From: Lolium rigidum | Taxonomy: Eukaryota; Streptophyta; Magnoliopsida; Poales; Poaceae | Length of the DNA stretch: 64,000 nt | Reading direction: 5' to 3' | Assembly (NCBI RefSeq): GCF_022539505.1 | Contig: NC_061508.1 | Span: 340,703,484 to 340,767,483 of the forward strand | Shown here: in pieces, positions 53,847 through 64,000 of the stretch | Numbering within the stretch: position 1 is the first letter of the stretch | How the letters are laid out: the number at the start of each line of letters is the position of its first letter | The notes under the pieces: generated by a model | Databases searched by the model: none | What the model was told of the DNA's origin: nothing | The model's input: the letters and a program-made list of their open reading frames with translations, nothing else | Made by a program: the position numbers and the translations under genes

Positions 53847-54231
53847 TGACAAGGGATTAACTTATCAATGCCTATGGATTGTAGGCTAGGGTTTAGTTAG
53901 AAGTAGAGGGCAAGTAGATCTCGAAGGTTTCAGCCGAAAAGTACTCGACGATTATGAAAACTAGGGTTTGCAAACAATGATTCGATGATCTCTTCGTCCC
54001 TCGACTCCCCCTTTATATAGGAGGTGGAGCCGAGGGTTTCGTTTCATACAAGTTACAGAGTCCGGGACGGTTTCTAACTCATCCCGCCAAATTACAAATA
54101 ATACTTCTTATTACAACTCTAACTTTCCTTAGCATATCTTGGGCTCCCGAATCTTCTTATTCTTCGGATAATGGGCCTTCAGTAAAACCCGGGTACTATC
54201 TTCGGCAGGCCCATTTGGGATGCCTATGTCA
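53847..54231 (-). mobile_element. Solo LTR, 385 bp, TSD GTTGG
   Basis: Ends TGACAAGGGATTAAC and GATGCCTATGTCA (inverted TGACA), flanked by GTTGG at 53842-53846 and 54232-54236. A TATA box (minus strand CTATATAAAGGGGGAG) near 54007-54020 gives the minus orientation. No internal region is present. Confidence 0.85.
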
Positions 54232-54621
54232 GTTGGTGAATCCTTTGTGGGACCCCACCTCTCCAAACGTGACGTACCTTCTTGCAAAGGAATGGAACAC
54301 GGGAATACATCTTTGTCTCCGCGTGCCTCAATTATTTCTATACCCGAGCTTAATTTCCTTGTGATAGTCATCGTGCTTGAAGTACATATATCTTGCTATC
54401 ACTTGTGCTACATATATCTTGTGCCTATTTTGCTTAGCTCTAGTTGTTGTTGTTGCACTTAGGTGAGCCTAGCATATTTCGGATTTGTGCTTATAAAATA
54501 AACGTTAGTTTAATTCCGCATTCTTACAAGACATATCCGTAAGAGTTTTTAAAATGCCTATTCACCCCCCTCTAGGCGACATCTCGTCCTTTCAATTTGT
54601 GTGTGGGTATATGTAATTATA

Positions 54622-54723
54622 CTCTCTCCATTTTATATTAGTTATCGCAGATTTGGATGTTCTAATAAAATGTGTCTACATATATTTTAATCCCCTGTGA
54701 CAGCTAATATGAAATGGAGGGAG
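54622..54723. mobile_element. Stowaway MITE, 102 bp
   Basis: CTCTCTCCATTTTATATTAG at the left and CTAATATGAAATGGAGGGAG at the right are inverted repeats, with TA at 54620-54621 and 54724-54725. Confidence 0.8.
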
Positions 54724-54725
54724 TA

Positions 54726-55749
54726 ATAAAACATGGAGAACATTTTGAAACTCGAAAATTGAGAATGAAGGAATATTAAAAAAAACGCAGGAATGAAGAT
54801 GTCATGTAATATTTTTTTCTATAGGAATGAAAAGCACGAAAAAAATTAATTTTGCCATTTGGATGATTTTTAGACAAAAAAAAAGCCATTTGGATGTTGG
54901 AAAGAACAATGTAAAGTTGTAGAGACAAAGAGAAGAAAACATGCAATACCTCATGTTTGATTTCCTCCAACATTCTTGCATCATGCCCAATTTTGTAGGC
55001 ATATTTTAATGTAGGATACTAATTTCCTTTTCCAAACTACACCGAGGCAGTTTATACATATAAATACATATATGAATCATGTTTCTTAGAAATGGAAAGC
55101 ATGGCCACGGGCTCTACATCAAAATAGTACATACATGCATCTAAATCACAGTACTATCTTTTTCTTTATTCCACACCTGGTCTTTAATTGAAAAACTCGT
55201 TGCGAACAATTATTTGGTCCTCGAGGTAAAGCTTATGGTCAAACTCTCTATATTGGACAACGACGTTGTGCCCCACGTCGCCACCTTTTGGGGCGTCTTC
55301 TTAAATGACCTCCTTCATGTTTGTGTGGTCTTTTGGATGGAGGTATACAACATCATGGTGATGGCCGATGTGTGGTGATGGTGTGGCAGCTTGTGAGATG
55401 ATGACGATGGTGGCATGTGATGTTTGGGCCGCATCCAAAGCTTTTAAAGCGGCCGGTACATGTACACGGGTTCCTATGTTGTGTACGTTGTGTCATTCGG
55501 GACTTGGAGTTGTTGTGGCGTTGTTCAGGGTGTGACGATGCCAATGTGAACTTGTGATACACAAATAGGATGTAGGGGATTGGACCGGTGCACACTTTGC
55601 ACACCTCTCACTCGAAACTTGTTGTCAAAATTGGAGTTGACGGTCGCTAGTGCGTGCTCGGGGAAGTGTGGCTTAGAGTGTGATGGGTTTACTTGTGCAC
55701 CCGTTCGGGAGAACTAATTGTCGGTTTGTTACTTCTTACTTGGGGCTTG
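54726..55749. other. Unassigned sequence
   Basis: No recognisable gene. Short frames (54776-55002 minus, 55353-55604 minus) have no features. Region 55240-55700 has moderately protein-like frames, but I could not support one. Confidence 0.4.
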
Positions 55750-56100
55750 TTTGATTTAAAGGATTTTTAATGAAAATGTGTAGCGATCTCATCCATAGAA
55801 TTTTTTTTTTCTATAAAGGTTGTTTGATTCAAAGGAACCCTCCAAAAATCCTATGAATTTCCTTCCTCTACTAGAATTCCATAGGATTTTTAGCAAGGGG
55901 TTAGACCTCTTGGAAAAATTCCTATATGTTTATGATAACTACAACATCTATAGAGATTTCCTGCATTTTTCATGTAGTGCAATCAAATGAATTCTGCAAC
56001 TAATTCATGCGTTTATATTCCTATACATAATTTTACATGCCATAATATACTATTTATGTGCTTTTCCTATTCATATACTTTTAAAATCCTTTGAATCAAA
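55750..56100. mobile_element. MITE-like element with TTTGATTYAAAGGATTTT inverted ends
   Basis: TTTGATTTAAAGGATTTTTA at 55750-55769 and AAAATCCTTTGAATCAAA at 56083-56100 are inverted repeats. Further TTTGATTCAAAGGA and ATCCTATGAATT copies occur inside. About 350 bp. No clear target duplication, so the superfamily is left open. Confidence 0.55.
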
Positions 56101-56993
56101 ATACCTTTAGAGATCAACGCTCACCTGGGATAAAACACACATCTTCTCTCTCTTTTGCCACTCTTCTATTACTAAGTGATGTTGCTAAGATAACACCATT
56201 GTTTGTCCCCTAACGGAGAGAGCGTCGGTGACATGCATGATGCCGCGCAAATCCCTCGATCGGATACAGGTCTATAAAGGAAAAGATCCACGATAAGAAA
56301 TATCGGCTTAATATATTCCACGCGACCACTATCCATTCCGACACAAGTTCAAAGAGAGCTATTTTGTATGTCCTTTGCTTTCTTGCACCATAAGATGTAC
56401 TAGCAGCAACGATGTACTGAGACTGCATTTGGCAATGTGCTGAACTATTAACTCTTTTTTTCCAGCTACTTTTGCACCTCAAAGTATAAAATGAATTCAG
56501 CATTACGCACTGAATCTTAATCATATATACTGATATCTTGAGACCACTTCCACAGCAAATTCTCCACATATCTTAATCTCATCATGCAGCTGCCCTACGC
56601 TGGAATTGATTTTTTTGTGGTGAGGCCAAGCTGCTTTTGCAAAAGGGAGTTGACAGGGAGGCTGGTAGGCATGCATTGATCGAGATCCCTAGCTAGGAAT
56701 GTGCACGAGGAAGCTACACATAATTGTTTCGATCATGGGTTGGATTTGTAAAGCGAAGCTTTCATGTTAAGTCATGGCCTCCTCTTTGGAGGACACACCT
56801 TTGCGCCATGTGGCCCTCACGCCAATCAGAGAATGTCACGGAAAGGAGGGTGAAAAAAGATGAGGTTGATAGATGGATGGATGGGTTAAGGCTTTGTCCC
56901 AGGCTATGAGAGCGCCTAGAAAGCTCATGCATGATACCTAGTTTAGGGCGACGTTAACATGGAAGAAACATGGGATTTTTTTTGTGTGGGTAA
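56101..56993. other. Unassigned sequence
   Basis: Contains no feature I can support. A minus-strand frame at 56210-56569 was considered and rejected. Confidence 0.4.
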
Positions 56994-57100
56994 GGGCATC
57001 TCCAACGGGCAACTCAAACCAAACGCCGTTGGGCCGTCTCGATGTGGCTGTTTGGGTGGCCGCGCGGACACGTGGACACGCAGACATGCAGATCTAGTGA
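56994..57100. mobile_element. Truncated PIF/Harbinger-like end
   Basis: TAA followed by GGGCATCTCCAACGGGCAAC resembles the end of PIF/Harbinger MITEs (compare GAGCATCTCCAG at 27341 and 29850). No inverse end was seen downstream, so only one terminus remains. Confidence 0.4.
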
Positions 57101-58362
57101 TGGCTGTGAAATATGAGATATTTTCTCGCGTTTAAACCCTTAGCTAAGTCAAAAAAAAATTGACTAAGTTTACCTATCAACTTGTCACTAATGCCTAATC
57201 AATGCAAAGATGTGCGATCTCTTCTATTTTTAGATGTTGTGCAGAAAATCACGTCATAACAACAAATGGATCTGCAATCACTGAAGAAAATCGTGTCAGG
57301 AGTACCGTAAAGTTGACTACGCTCGGAAAGACGGTTCCAGGAGCTTTAACGGGCATCGGTACGGGCAAGCCTTTCCGTACCTTCCGCTAGTACCACCTGC
57401 GGCTGCGTTCCCGAGGTCAAATACTATAAAAATCGTGAAGGGATCGACGCTAAAAACAGAGTCATTCATCGGCAAACAGAGCCTCGTCATTCACCAGATA
57501 CATCTACACCACACCGAAGGAGATCCATCACCATAGTGCATCCATCCCATCTCACATCTCCTCCATAACAATAGCCATCACCATTATAATAGAGATCTCC
57601 TTGAGAATTAGCGACCAAAGTATTTTGCGCAATGATTTCTATCTTTGTATTTGATCTTGATATTATGTGTGTGTAGTTCTCATAGGCTGCGGGTTGGGGT
57701 GAATCCTCGCAACGTTTATGTGCATCTAATCTTATGATATGTGTAAGGTTTGAATATGAGTTTTGCAATCTGGTATCATTGTCTCTTTGCCTCATCTTGA
57801 TGATCTGCAGGTATCCATATCATTCGAGTCGATCAAGGGAAGAGGTGGGATGAGTGGAGAACGGCGTGCTACCGCGAAACCTCAGTGACAAGAAGGGGAA
57901 AGTAACGGTACATGTCTAGTGATTCATTCGGGATCATAGCACAATCATCTAGCTTAAGGCTTTGGTCTATATTTACTTAAAAACTGTTGTTGCTTGCGGC
58001 TGTGAGTACAATGGTTGGACCAGTAGGTTCTTGTCACCTCTAGCTTTAGGGGCAAGAGTATTTACGGATGTGCTACTCACAAATCTCTTATCTCTATTTT
58101 ATTTGTTACACATATGAGTTTCATTTATATGTATGCATAGCTGCAGGTAAAACTTTAACCCTGGCCTATTTCCATCATTGAACGCAACCCCCTTAAAAGT
58201 AAACTAGATAGATCTGGTAAACTGAAGATAAAATACAATAGTAAGTCTTGTAGATGCTTCCTTCACACCATTTAGATGTGCTTCCCAAGGTTCGATTAAA
58301 CCTAGATCTTCTAGGGAAAAATCTTAACGTACTACAATCTATAATCCGGATCGAAGGTATCA
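57101..58362 (+). mobile_element. 5' LTR (approximate) of an old gag-pro gypsy element
   Basis: It lies just before a primer-binding-like motif and a gag frame. It ends GGTATCA at 58362. CTATAAAAATCG at 57424 is a likely TATA box. The left edge could not be set. The right edge matches the place where the related LTR at 8074 would be expected to end (TTATCA at 9670). Confidence 0.45.
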
Positions 58363-58369
58363 ACTCTTT

Positions 58370-58391
58370 TTCTAGCGTTGTTGCCAGGGAA
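58370..58391 (+). promoter_or_regulatory. Degenerate primer-binding-site-like motif
   Basis: TTCTAGCGTTGTTGCCAGGG(A) is a decayed version of TTCTGGCGCCGTTGCCGGGG(A) seen after the LTR at 9765. It lies 7 bp after the LTR end. Confidence 0.5.
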
Positions 58392-58564
58392 ACAATTTTG
58401 CTATTCTGGTAAGGTTATTAGAGACCTTGTTAGTTATCTTATTTTTAGTTTTAAGTTTTATTTACTATTATTAGTTTATTTTTTTATTCTCTATTTGAAA
58501 ACCCAAAAAAATAGTTACTTGTTCTTTTACAATCATAGAAGAAAATACCAAAAAGATAATCACT

Positions 58565-60335
58565 ATGGCAGAAAAGAAAGCTTAGGGAATATGTTATCCC
58601 CAATGATGATTTTATTCGTGCACCCATAACTTAGCCCGCTATTGAAGCGGAGAACTATGAAATTAAGCCTAACCTTTTAAGTTAGGTTCGGCAGAATCAA
58701 TTTAGAGGTTCAGCCGCTGAGGATTCAGGTATGCACTTAAACACATTTACTGAATTATGTCATATGATGTGCATTAAAGATGTTGATCCAAATGCTATTA
58801 AATTATGCTTGTTTTCTTTTTTATTAAGAGGAAAAGCAAAGGACGGGTTGCTAGCTTTGCCTAAGGACATTATAACTTCGTGGGATGAATGCACTAATAT
58901 ATTTATGACTAAGTTTTTTCCAGCAGCAAAGACTATGCAACTGCGTTCTAACATTACTGGCTTTAGAGAAGAAGAACACGAGCCATTAGCGCTTGCATGG
59001 GAAATGATGAAGGAAGCCACCATGAGCCATCCAAGTCATGCATGGAATGGAGGATTGGTTAATCCTACATTTATTTCATAATGCACTTAACCCAATGTCA
59101 AAGTCTATGCTTGATACTGCAACAGGAGGAACATTCATGAGCAAGCCAGTTGATTTGGCAAGGAGGCTCCTAGATAATATGCAAAGCAACCATGCCCAAT
59201 GGCATGTAGACAGATCCAAAAAGGGTGAATGAAATCACCGAAGGTAACAACGAAGAACTTACTTCAAAGGTAGATGAGTTATTACACATTCTCAAGGGTA
59301 AGGAAACTACCCAAAGTTAACCCCATCGCTGATACTAAAGTTGAGGAAAGAGACTTCATAGCAAGAATTCCTTATAACCCTACATGAAAGAGTCAAAACT
59401 ATTGCTCTAATTTTTCTAGACAATATAGCAATAATGCAGGAGTTCCAAATAATAACTTCACCAACGGTAATGGAGCAAGCAATGGTAATACTTCAATTGA
59501 AAGTAATTTCAAGAATTTTATGCATGCTCAAGTTGAACAAAATACTACCCTTACAAAGCTCACTGAAAATCATAGCACTGTGTTAGGGAATGTATCTAAC
59601 CAAACCATTTCTCTTAAGAATGATGTTCAAGTTCTACATGAAAGGACGAAGATCGTTGAGACACAACTGGGGAACATAGTTGAAAGCCGAACTATTATAC
59701 TTGCAAGATTTGCAGGTAAACCAGAACCAAACCCCGTTGAAAACCTCAAGATGATGAGGATTGAAAGGAGTGGAGAAGCACTTGAAGAACTGGATTGTAG
59801 CAATGCTCCAACACCCGAGTACTCCGTAGAAGACCTCATAAACGCGGTCTCGGTAAGACACCCCAAAGTCGATGAAGGTAACGGTGAAAGGTACCGTCAA
59901 TTTATTTATGAATTAGCATGCAAAGTTCGTGATTTATAACAACAATATAAGAAGCTAGCTGAGAAACTTCCAGTTGAGCTTGATGATATATTTGAGCCCA
60001 CTATTAAAATTCATTTTGGAACAAATGAGGTTGGTGCACTTTGTGATCTTGGTGCAAGCATCTTCACAATTCCAAAGATTTTATTTGATAAGTTAGGAAT
60101 GGGGCCATTTAGAACAACTGAGTTAAGACTGCACTTAGTTGATTCAACATATATAAAAGCTATAGGCATAAACAATAATATTGTAGTACATATTAAATAA
60201 TGTCCTGCTCTTATTGATCTTATTATTGTGGAATGTGTGAAGATCCTATAGCTCCTATAATCCAAGGTAGGCCATTTCTTAGAACAATTAAAGCTCTGGT
60301 CAATTTGCATGAAGGGAATGTGAGAATTGGACTAC
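58565..60335 (+). pseudogene. Old gag-protease gene, multiple stops and frameshifts
   Basis: Gag text: EAENYEIKPNLL, then a TAG, VRQNQFRGSAAEDSGMHLNT..., GKAKDGLLALPKDIITSWDE, FFPAAKTMQLRSNITGFREE, ALAWEMMKEATMSHPSH, then after a shift near 59045 LDTATGGTFMSKPVDLARRL. It parallels the gag at 10149 (GRAKDWLISLPKNSIDSW..., YYPPAKIISLRSS). After a linker and a coiled-coil-like stretch (59520-59939) comes the protease: VGALCDLGASIFTIPKILFD, VVHIK, and GRPFLRTIKALVNLHEGN. It stops where the LTR at 60336 has inserted. No pol beyond protease is seen. Confidence 0.75.
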
Positions 60336-61461
60336 TGATACGTCTCAAACGTATCAATAATTTTTGATGCTCCATGCAAGTTTTACACCAATTCATATAT
60401 GTTTTGCTCATACTTCGTTGCACTTTTATACATTTTCCGGAACTAACCTATTAACAAGATACCACACTGTCAGTTCCCTGTTTTCTGCTATTTTGTATTT
60501 CAGAAAAGTTGTACGGGAAATATTCTCGGAATTGGATGAAACAAAAGTCGAAGTCAATATTTTTCCGTAACGAAGACAGAGTCCAGAGGGGAGTCGAAGG
60601 GGGGCAGCAGGGCGGCCACGCCAGCCCTAGGCGCGGCCTAGCCCTTGCCCGCGCCTAGGGGTGGTGTGGGCCACTCTGGCCTCCACCGACATCACCCCTC
60701 CGCTTGTTTATTCACGATCTCGGGAAAACCCTGAAGACCCGAGCCTCCATCCACGAAAAGTTCCGTCGCGGCCGCCATTGCAGAACCCATCTCGGGAGGG
60801 TTCTGAAGCTCTTCACGGCACCCTGCCGAAGGGGGAAATCATCACCGGAGGCATCTACATCGCCATGCCCGCCTCCGAAGTGATGCGTGAGTAGTTCATC
60901 AATGGACTATGGGTCCATAGTAGTAGCTAGATGGTTGTCTTCTCCAATTTGTGCCTCATCTTTAGATCTTGTGAGCTGTCCTACATGATCAAGATCATCT
61001 TTATGTAATGCTACATGTTGTGTTTGCTCGGATCCGATGAATATTGTATACTATGTTGAGGTCGATTATATATTCATGTCATATGTTATTTGTGATCTTG
61101 CATGCTCTCTGTTGCTAGTAGATACTCCGATCAAGTAAATGCTTGTGACTCCAAGAGGGGGTATTTATGCTCGATAGTAGGTTCATGCCTCTAGTTTTCT
61201 GGAAGAGTGACGATAACTTCTAAGATTGTAGATGTGATGTTGGTACTAGGGAGAACACAACAATGTTTTATCTAAGGGTAATTCTATTGTTTACTTTACA
61301 CACATTACTTAATGTGATAATCTGTTGCCTGCAACTTAATACTGGAAGGGGTTCGGACGATAACCAGAAGGTGGATTATTAGTCATAGACGCAGTTGGAT
61401 TACGGTCTACGTATTATGTTGTAATGCCAAAACGAATCTCATAGTAATCATCTTGTCATGT

Positions 61462-62613
61462 TGTTATCACCAGAGTTTGACCGAGTCAGAGGTGGGCCGC
61501 GATCAAAATGGACTTGAAGATATATACATAGAAGGAATACGTGAATCGGCCTTTTATACCAAGTTGGGCCAGACTTCCCATGTATCTGTAACATATTAGA
61601 TCGCATCTTAGTTTAGAAGTTAGAGTTTTACCCGTGCACGGTTTAGTGCACGCCCACATTAGAAAGTCCCCTGGACTATAAATATGTATCTAGGGTTTAT
61701 GGAATAAACAACAACCAACCAAATCTCGGCGCATCGCCAACTCCTTCGTCTCGAGGGTTTCTCCGGTAAGCACCATGCTGCCTAGATCGCATCTTGCGAT
61801 CTAGGCAGCACAAGCCTACCCACGTTGTTCATGCGTTGCTCGTGCTGAAGCCTTTTTGATGGCGAGCAACGTAGTTATCTTAGGTGTGTTAGGGTTAGCA
61901 TTGTTCTTCGTATCATATGCTGTCGTAGTGCGACCCTTATGCATCTAGCCGCCCTTACACCTATCTTAGGTGTAGGGGCGGCACCCCGCTTGATCATAGT
62001 TTAGTAGATCTGATCCGTTACGGTTGCTCCTTGCTTTGCAAGGATTAGTTTAACATCCGCATTAGTTAGGCCCTACAAAGGGTTGGAGGATCCAGCGGCG
62101 TGTAGGGTGACGTTTGCTAGCCCTAGAAAGGATGTTCCGGGGATCAACCTCGTGTTGGTTTTTAGGCCCTTTCTAGGATCGGCTTACGGTCACCGTGCGC
62201 GAGCGCGAGGCCCAATCGTGAGTAGGATGATCCGATTATGCGGTGAAAACCCTAAATCGTCGTAGATCTCATTAGCTTTATCTTGATCAAGCAGGACCAC
62301 CATATATTCGGACACCTTGTACGAATCATGGGTGGATCGGCTCTTTGAGCCGATTCACATGATAACCCGAGAGCCGATCGAGGCTCGTATTTAATGTTTA
62401 CGTGTATGCCCTGCAGAAACTAAGCGAGGCATCATCCAACACCTTCCCCGACCAGGTATAGGTCAGGTGGCACGCCCTTGCGATAGCATCGGACGTGTGA
62501 CCAGGAGGCTTTGCGGGCCGTCGCTCCGAGGGACCGGGCCAGCCGCAGCCCTAGTTGTTCCCGGCTCTACCGTGCTGCCCGTCGCTGCCCGCCGGTGGGT
62601 TTCGACGTCAACA
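61462..62613 (+). repeat. 5' LTR, 1152 bp, with TATA box and three stem-loops
   Basis: TATA box CTATAAATAT at 61676-61685. Downstream are three stem-loops: 61776-61810 (perfect 16-bp arms, loop TCT), 61834-61871 (9-bp arms CGTTGCTCG/CGAGCAACG) and 61949-61981 (15-bp arms with one mismatch, loop TCT). Ends TGTTATC...GTCAACA. Confidence 0.85.
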
Positions 62614-62673
62614 CATTCTCGCACGCCCGGTGGGACAACCTTCGACATCCACCACATCGCTATCTACATCCGA

Positions 62674-63766
62674 GATGGCGGAAAGCACTCCGGCCAAGTA
62701 CGAGGATCCGCCTCGATGAACTCAAGAAGAAACATGACGAGATCAAGGCAACCCTCGAGGCCGAACTCATCGGCTCTTTCCACGTAACCCGCTCCCATGG
62801 CGTCAGGTGGAAGGGGTTCACACCCGAAGGCGCGCTCGATGGAGTGGACCTGTCCGCCCGCGTCGAAGAACGCACCAGGTCGCCGCGTCAGGAGATCAAC
62901 TACATGGTGGCTCATTCGCCGCACCGCCACTCGAGAGCCCGGTGAACACTTTGGAGCGTGTCGCCCGCGCGTGGTCCAGGAAATCATGAGCCACCGGTAT
63001 TCTCCGTAGGGACCAGCTCCGGGGACTTTCAAAGGAGAGATGCCACTCCAGCCCCATCCTCCGCCGCCGTTCGCATGGGCAGCACCGGAAGTGCCGAACT
63101 CATCGGCATACGTCGTCTACAAGATTGGTGGTGATCCTAGTGACTACCAATTCCTACCCGAGGCACCCAAGGAGATCCCGCACGGATACGCGTGCGCATA
63201 TGTACCGCGACCGCAATACATGGGCACTCTCGAACCAAGGTTGCAACAAAGATGGGCCTCTCGGGAACGACAGGAGGAACGTCGGGAGCAGATCTTGAGA
63301 AGCAAACGGGGCTGGCTAAGTACGCCACTCCGACAAACCTCCGCAGCCCAGCCTCCGCAGCTTGGCTCGGAACCGGAAAAGCAAGCATGGCTGGTTAAGT
63401 ATGCCACCCCGCGAATCTTCGTGGTTCGACACCGTCAGCCATCACCGCGGATCAGATTTGTACAATTCTGAAAGATCAGTTCGGCATGATGCCGAAAAGA
63501 AAGACGTTCGGCTACACCAAGCCGTACCCCAATGATTACGAATTGATCCCGCTACCCCCAAATATCGGCTCCCGGACTTCACAAAGTTTAGTGGATCGGA
63601 TGGTTCCAGCTCCATCGAGCATGTGAGCCGATATTTAGCACAGCTGGGCACGATCTCAGCATCAGATGAGTTGCGTGTGAGGTTCTTCGCACAGTCCCTC
63701 ACAGGATCGGCTTTCGGGTGGTACACATCACTGCCACCGAACTCCATCCGGACTTGGAAGCAGTTG
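62674..63766 (+). pseudogene. Truncated gag of the deleted gypsy element
   Basis: ATG 62674 opens MAESTPAKYEDPPR, then a stop. Other frames continue: ELKKKHDEIKATLEAELIGS, RWKGFTPEGALDGVDL, then from 63040 MPLQPHPPPPFAWAAPEVPN, YKIGGDPSDYQFLPEAPKEI, and after a further shift LPDFTKFSGSDGSS, VRFFAQSLTGSAFGWYTSLP and SIRTWKQLE, the Gag capsid core. The frame is cut at 63766 by the join to the LTR tail. Several shifts are present. Confidence 0.75.
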
Positions 63767-64000
63767 GAAACTAAGCGAGGCATCATCCAACACCTTCCTA
63801 ACCAGGTATAGGTCAGGTGGCACGCCCTTGCGATAGCATCGGACGTGTGACCAGGAGGCTTTGCGGGCCGTCGCTCTGAGGGACTGGGGCCAGCCGCAGC
63901 CCTAGTTGTTCCCGGCTCTACTGTGTTGCCCGTCGCTGCCCGCCGGTGGGTTTCTGACGTCAACACATGTATGGTCGGTATTCTGTTAATTGCCCAGCTG

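Larger units (their letters stand above)
50595..54594 (+). mobile_element. LTR (~2.3 kb without insertions) split by two solo LTRs
   Basis: Starts TGTAAGGGTATATTGCCCC after a polypurine tract and ends CGTCCTTTCA. The ends are inverted (TGTAAGG / TGAAAGG). Two later insertions, 52350-53666 and 53847-54231, interrupt it. Without them and their duplications it is about 2.29 kb. The fragment at 1851-3595 is related. The superfamily (copia-like by general appearance) is not proven since no pol sequence is present. Confidence 0.65.
61462..63965 (+). mobile_element. Internally deleted gypsy element, TSD CATGT
   Basis: It begins with a full LTR (TGTTATCACC...GACGTCAACA, 61462-62613), then a leader and gag. 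At 63766 it jumps directly into the last 199 bp of an LTR (63767-63965, matching 62416-62613), ending GACGTCAACA. CATGT stands on both sides (61457-61461 and 63966-63970), so both outer ends are the original ones and the missing part is internal. The two LTR tails differ at a handful of positions. Confidence 0.9.
60336..64000 (+). mobile_element. LTR of TGATACGTCTC type, interrupted and running off the window
   Basis: Starts TGATACGTCTCAAACGTATC and shares with the LTR at 8074 the landmarks CATTTTCCGG, ACTAACCTATTAACAAGAT, GAGTAGTTCATC, GGACTATGGGTCC, and ATGCTACATGTTGTGTTTG. At 61461 it is cut by another element and resumes at 63966 (CATGTATGG...TTAATTGCCCAGC), matching 'tgtcaattgcccaac' of the other LTRs. 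A hairpin with arms CCTAGGCGCGG/CCGCGCCTAGG lies at 60626-60659. It inserted into the old gag-pro element. The right end is outside the window. Confidence 0.8.

Noticed and set aside
56210..56569. Minus-strand frame with SWKKRV...SQYIVAASTSYG, recalling a copia RNase H
   Set aside because: Only a handful of residues match, the catalytic Glu context is absent, and no neighbouring copia sequence is seen.

Overview
This is nuclear DNA from a large-genome grass, most likely a Triticeae cereal or close relative (wheat, barley or rye group). The LTR families that start TGATACGTCTC, the CACTA ends, the Stowaway and PIF/Harbinger MITEs with TA or TWA duplications, and the CACTC-free GC-rich LINE are all of types I associate with that group. 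No database was searched. Almost all reading frames belong to transposable elements. The one ordinary host gene I can identify firmly is a microRNA gene, MIR160, on the minus strand near 38.1-38.5 kb.

Layout. 0-8 kb: decayed repeats (3' end of a LINE, a minus-strand LTR fragment, microsatellites, a tRNA-like SINE candidate, a diverged ~135-bp tandem repeat, an old LTR). 8.07-16.42 kb: a complete LTR retrotransposon (two ~1.69-kb LTRs, 5-bp duplication CACCT) that codes only for Gag and protease and has lost both to a stop and frameshifts. 17.3-19 kb: a CACTA terminus and a 5'-truncated LINE. 19.97-25.75 kb: a GC-rich LINE with a perfect 15-bp duplication, an intact 1189-codon ORF2 and a decayed ORF1. 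27.3-31.3 kb: two related PIF/Harbinger elements sharing terminal hairpins but carrying different cargo, the second a B3-like gene copy with its own TATA box. 31.7-37.07 kb: a CACTA element carrying an intron-containing, broken gene with plant-transposase and C48 (ULP1-like) peptidase regions and no TNP2 transposase.

37.1-43.3 kb is the least repeat-dense part. It holds MIR160, several MITEs (including a 283-bp hAT element with a perfect 8-bp duplication) and a local tandem duplication. 43.6-44.0 kb has a frameshifted small gene. 44.05-49.26 kb is the 3' LTR and integrase end of a minus-strand Ty3/gypsy element, cut by a 100-N assembly gap. 49.36-50.23 kb is the end of another CACTA element made of 136-bp tandem repeats. 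50.6-54.6 kb is an LTR interrupted by two solo LTRs, each with a perfect 5-bp duplication. 57-64 kb is a nest: an old gag-pro element, cut by a TGATACGTCTC LTR, itself cut by a third element (duplication CATGT) whose gag is fused directly to the tail of its 3' LTR by an internal deletion.

The genes do not form a pathway. The window is a history of nested insertions, solo-LTR formation and gene capture around a conserved microRNA locus that, in other plants, controls auxin response factors ARF10/16/17.
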